Origin: an uncultured Roseateles sp.
GTDB taxonomy: Bacteria; Pseudomonadota; Gammaproteobacteria; Burkholderiales; Burkholderiaceae
Assembly (NCBI GenBank): GCA_946480605.1
Contig: CAMLKW010000209.1
Span: 1-7,653, forward strand
Direction: 5' to 3'
Length of the DNA stretch: 7,653 bases
The notes under the pieces are model-generated. The model had not been told where the DNA came from. It saw nothing but the letters and a program-made list of their open reading frames with translations, and searched no databases. Made by a program: the position numbers and the translations under genes. The stretch's first letter is position 1, and each line of letters begins with the position of its first letter. Of the stretch, positions 6,143-7,653 are shown piece after piece.

Positions 6143-7077
6143 GCGCTGAAATGGTCGAAGGACCGCAGACCGTGTTCGACGACCACCCCTCGCGCATCGA
6201 CGACACGCAGGCCTGGCCCGGCCTCGATGGCGCCGATGCGCGTCAACGCCACGCCGACGTCGGGCAGCCGTGCGCCCGGTGGCGCCGTGAACACCAGTTC
6301 GTAGTCGTCGCCGCCGGCCAGCAGGCATTCCCGCTGCAGCGCCGCCGGCTGATCGGCCAGCACGGCGCTGCGCGGCAGCGCATCCACGTCAACGCAGGCG
6401 CCCACACCCGAGGCCGCCAGGATGTGGCCCAGGTCACCCAGCAGGCCGTCCGACACGTCGATGGCCGACGTCGCGAGGCCCCGCAGCGCCTGGCCCAGCG
6501 CCACGCGCGGCGAGGGGCATTCCATGGCCGCGCGCACGGCGTCGAAGCCATCGCCCGCCAGCGCCACCGTGCCGCGGAACACCTCCAGCGCCAGCCGCGC
6601 ATCGCCCAGCCGGCCGGACACCCAGATCTCGTCGCCCACCCGTGCACCGCTGCGCAGCAAGGCCCGGCCCGGCGGCGCTTCGCCGAAGACGGTGATGCAG
6701 ATATTCAGCGGGCCCTGGGTCGTGTCGCCGCCGATCAGCGGGCAGCCATGCGCGTCGGCCAGCGCCAGCAGGCCGCGCGAGAAGGCGGCCAGCCAGGCTT
6801 CGTCAGCGCGCGGCAGCGCCAGCGCCAAGGTGAAGCCTCGCGGCGTCGCGCCGCAGGCGGCCAGGTCGCTGAGGTTGACGGCCAGCGCCTTGTGACCCAG
6901 CCGGGCCGGGTCGACGGTGGACAGGAAATGCCGGCCGTCCACCAGCATGTCGCTGGAGACCAGCCAGCGTGCGCCCGGCGTGGGCACCAGCACGGCGCAG
7001 TCGTCGCCCACGCCCACGTCAACGCCTGGCACCGCGGGGCGCTGGAAGTAGCGCCGGATCAGATCGAATTCACCCAT
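6139..7077 (-). CDS. thiL: Thiamine-monophosphate kinase
   Basis: ThiL phosphorylates thiamine monophosphate with ATP to give thiamine diphosphate, the active cofactor; it acts in the cytoplasm. The 312-residue product has the expected length and the whole PurM-like ATP-binding pattern: VGDDCAVL (23-30), [11 protein letters not shown] (41-51), [17 protein letters not shown] (61-77), IGGDTTQGP (115-123), WVSGRLGDA (152-160), [14 protein letters not shown] (206-219), and [11 protein letters not shown] (253-263). The ATG at 7077 is chosen because [11 protein letters not shown] is the typical family N-terminus; an in-frame ATG at 7104 would add nine residues without family support. No clear Shine-Dalgarno sequence precedes it. 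It is the first gene of the thiL-pgpA-pncC operon and is transcribed divergently from maeB. No thiamine (THI-box) riboswitch was recognised in the 98 nt upstream, which would be short for one. Confidence 0.97.
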   Translation of the reverse strand: MGEFDLIRRYFQRPAVPGVDVGVGDDCAVLVPTPGARWLVSSDMLVDGRHFLSTVDPARLGHKALAVNLSDLAACGATPRGFTLALALPRADEAWLAAFSRGLLALADAHGCPLIGGDTTQGPLNICITVFGEAPPGRALLRSGARVGDEIWVSGRLGDARLALEVFRGTVALAGDGFDAVRAAMECPSPRVALGQALRGLATSAIDVSDGLLGDLGHILAASGVGACVDVDALPRSAVLADQPAALQRECLLAGGDDYELVFTAPPGARLPDVGVALTRIGAIEAGPGLRVVDARGVVVEHGLRSFDHFSA

Positions 7078-7175
7078 TGCTGCGATTGTCTGCCGTGTGG
7101 GCATCCACAGCTCCCAGGCCGGGCGGCGGTGGCATGATTCCCACCCCGCCGGCCGGCCTTAGCTTGTTCCACGTC
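7078..7175. promoter_or_regulatory. Divergent thiL/maeB intergenic region with inverted repeats
   Basis: These 98 nt must hold the promoters of both thiL (minus) and maeB (plus). Three symmetric elements can be seen: TGTGG-gcat-CCACA (7096-7109), GGTGG-catgattc-CCACC (7128-7145), and the perfect palindrome GCCGGCCGGC (7148-7157). The first two share a GTGG...CCAC core around a CAT-containing centre, so they could be related operator half-sites. A CATGAT (7133-7138) could act as a -10 for maeB, but no matching -35 is present. The assignment as a regulatory region follows from gene layout; individual sites are tentative. Confidence 0.4.
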
Positions 7176-7653
7176 ATGAAGAGCCCCGAAGAAAAACGCG
7201 CCCAACTCCGCCAGGCCGCCCTCGAATACCACGAGTTCCCGACACCGGGCAAGATCGCCATCGCGGCGACCAAGTCGCTGGTCAACCAGCGCGATCTGGC
7301 GCTGGCCTACTCCCCCGGCGTGGCCGCCGCCTGTGAAGAGATCGTGGCCGATCCGGCCAACGCCTTCCGCTACACGTCGCGGGGCAACCTCGTCGCCGTC
7401 GTCTCCAACGGCACGGCCGTGCTGGGCCTGGGCAACATCGGCCCGCTGGCGTCCAAGCCGGTCATGGAGGGCAAGGGCGTGCTGTTCAAGAAGTTCGCCG
7501 GCATCGACGTCTTCGACCTCGAGGTCGACCAGAACGACCTCGACAAGCTGGTGGACTGCATCGCCGCGCTGGAACCCACCTTCGGCGGCATCAACCTGGA
7601 AGACATCAAGGCGCCGGACTGCTTCTACGTCGAGCGCAAGCTGCGCGAGCGCA
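7176..7653 (+). CDS. maeB: NADP-dependent malic enzyme, N-terminal part (3' end outside window)
   Basis: This malic enzyme oxidatively decarboxylates malate to pyruvate with reduction of NADP, linking the C4 acid pool to pyruvate. The first 159 codons are visible and the frame runs off the right edge. Sequence is very close to E. coli Mae[50 protein letters not shown], and [18 protein letters not shown]. By comparison with known malic enzymes, Tyr45 is the likely catalytic acid, Lys100 in [11 protein letters not shown] the likely base, and Glu142-Asp143 part of the metal site. The usual MaeB form has a C-terminal phosphotransacetylase-like domain, which would lie outside the window. ATG 7176 gives the standard family N-terminus; no Shine-Dalgarno sequence is evident. 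It is transcribed away from thiL across a 98-nt shared upstream region. Confidence 0.97.
   Translation, partial: MKSPEEKRAQLRQAALEYHEFPTPGKIAIAATKSLVNQRDLALAYSPGVAAACEEIVADPANAFRYTSRGNLVAVVSNGTAVLGLGNIGPLASKPVMEGKGVLFKKFAGIDVFDLEVDQNDLDKLVDCIAALEPTFGGINLEDIKAPDCFYVERKLRER

Noticed and set aside
7078..7104. A thiL start at 7104, nine codons upstream.
   Set aside because: The extra residues do not match the family; [11 protein letters not shown] from 7077 is the standard ThiL N-terminus.
6151..7137. A 328-codon plus-strand open frame opposite thiL.
   Set aside because: Its product has no recognisable motif, while the minus strand carries a complete thiamine-monophosphate kinase.

Overview
The window is high-GC chromosomal DNA that looks like a betaproteobacterium of the order Burkholderiales, in the Rubrivivax/Roseateles/Ideonella range. 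This placement rests on three things: strong G/C bias at third codon positions, the gene orders leuS-lptE-holA and maeB<>thiL-pgpA-pncC, and protein sequences that read like that group. The genus is an inference. No RNA gene, insertion sequence, CRISPR array or phage gene was seen, and base composition looks uniform throughout.

Layout. Positions 1-1995 (+) hold a tightly packed housekeeping set: the 3' end of leuS (leucyl-tRNA synthetase), lptE (outer-membrane LPS-assembly lipoprotein) and holA (DNA polymerase III delta). Each start codon shares one base with the preceding stop, so translation is probably coupled. Positions 2036-5027 (+) hold a two-gene signalling pair: a secreted protein with an amicyanin-like type 1 copper site, then 10 nt later a membrane-anchored protein with an extracytoplasmic sensor, HAMP, a GGDEF domain (variant SGDEF) and an intact EAL domain. 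Positions 5113-7077 (-) run convergently and hold thiL, pgpA and pncC (cinA C-terminal type) in one operon with overlapping or near-touching ends. Positions 7078-7175 are a divergent intergenic region with small inverted repeats. From 7176 (+) the 5' part of maeB (NADP-type malic enzyme) runs off the window.

How the genes work together. The two housekeeping blocks cover unrelated core jobs: tRNA charging, LPS export and clamp loading on the left; thiamine diphosphate synthesis, phosphatidylglycerol synthesis, pyridine-nucleotide salvage and C4 metabolism on the right. The part that is not plain housekeeping is the copper protein/c-di-GMP enzyme pair. The simplest reading is that the secreted cupredoxin and the periplasmic sensor of the GGDEF-EAL protein work together, so that a periplasmic copper, redox or electron-transfer state could tune c-di-GMP turnover. 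That link is inference from gene order only. The copper protein also appears to have its cupredoxin core set inside a second small beta domain.
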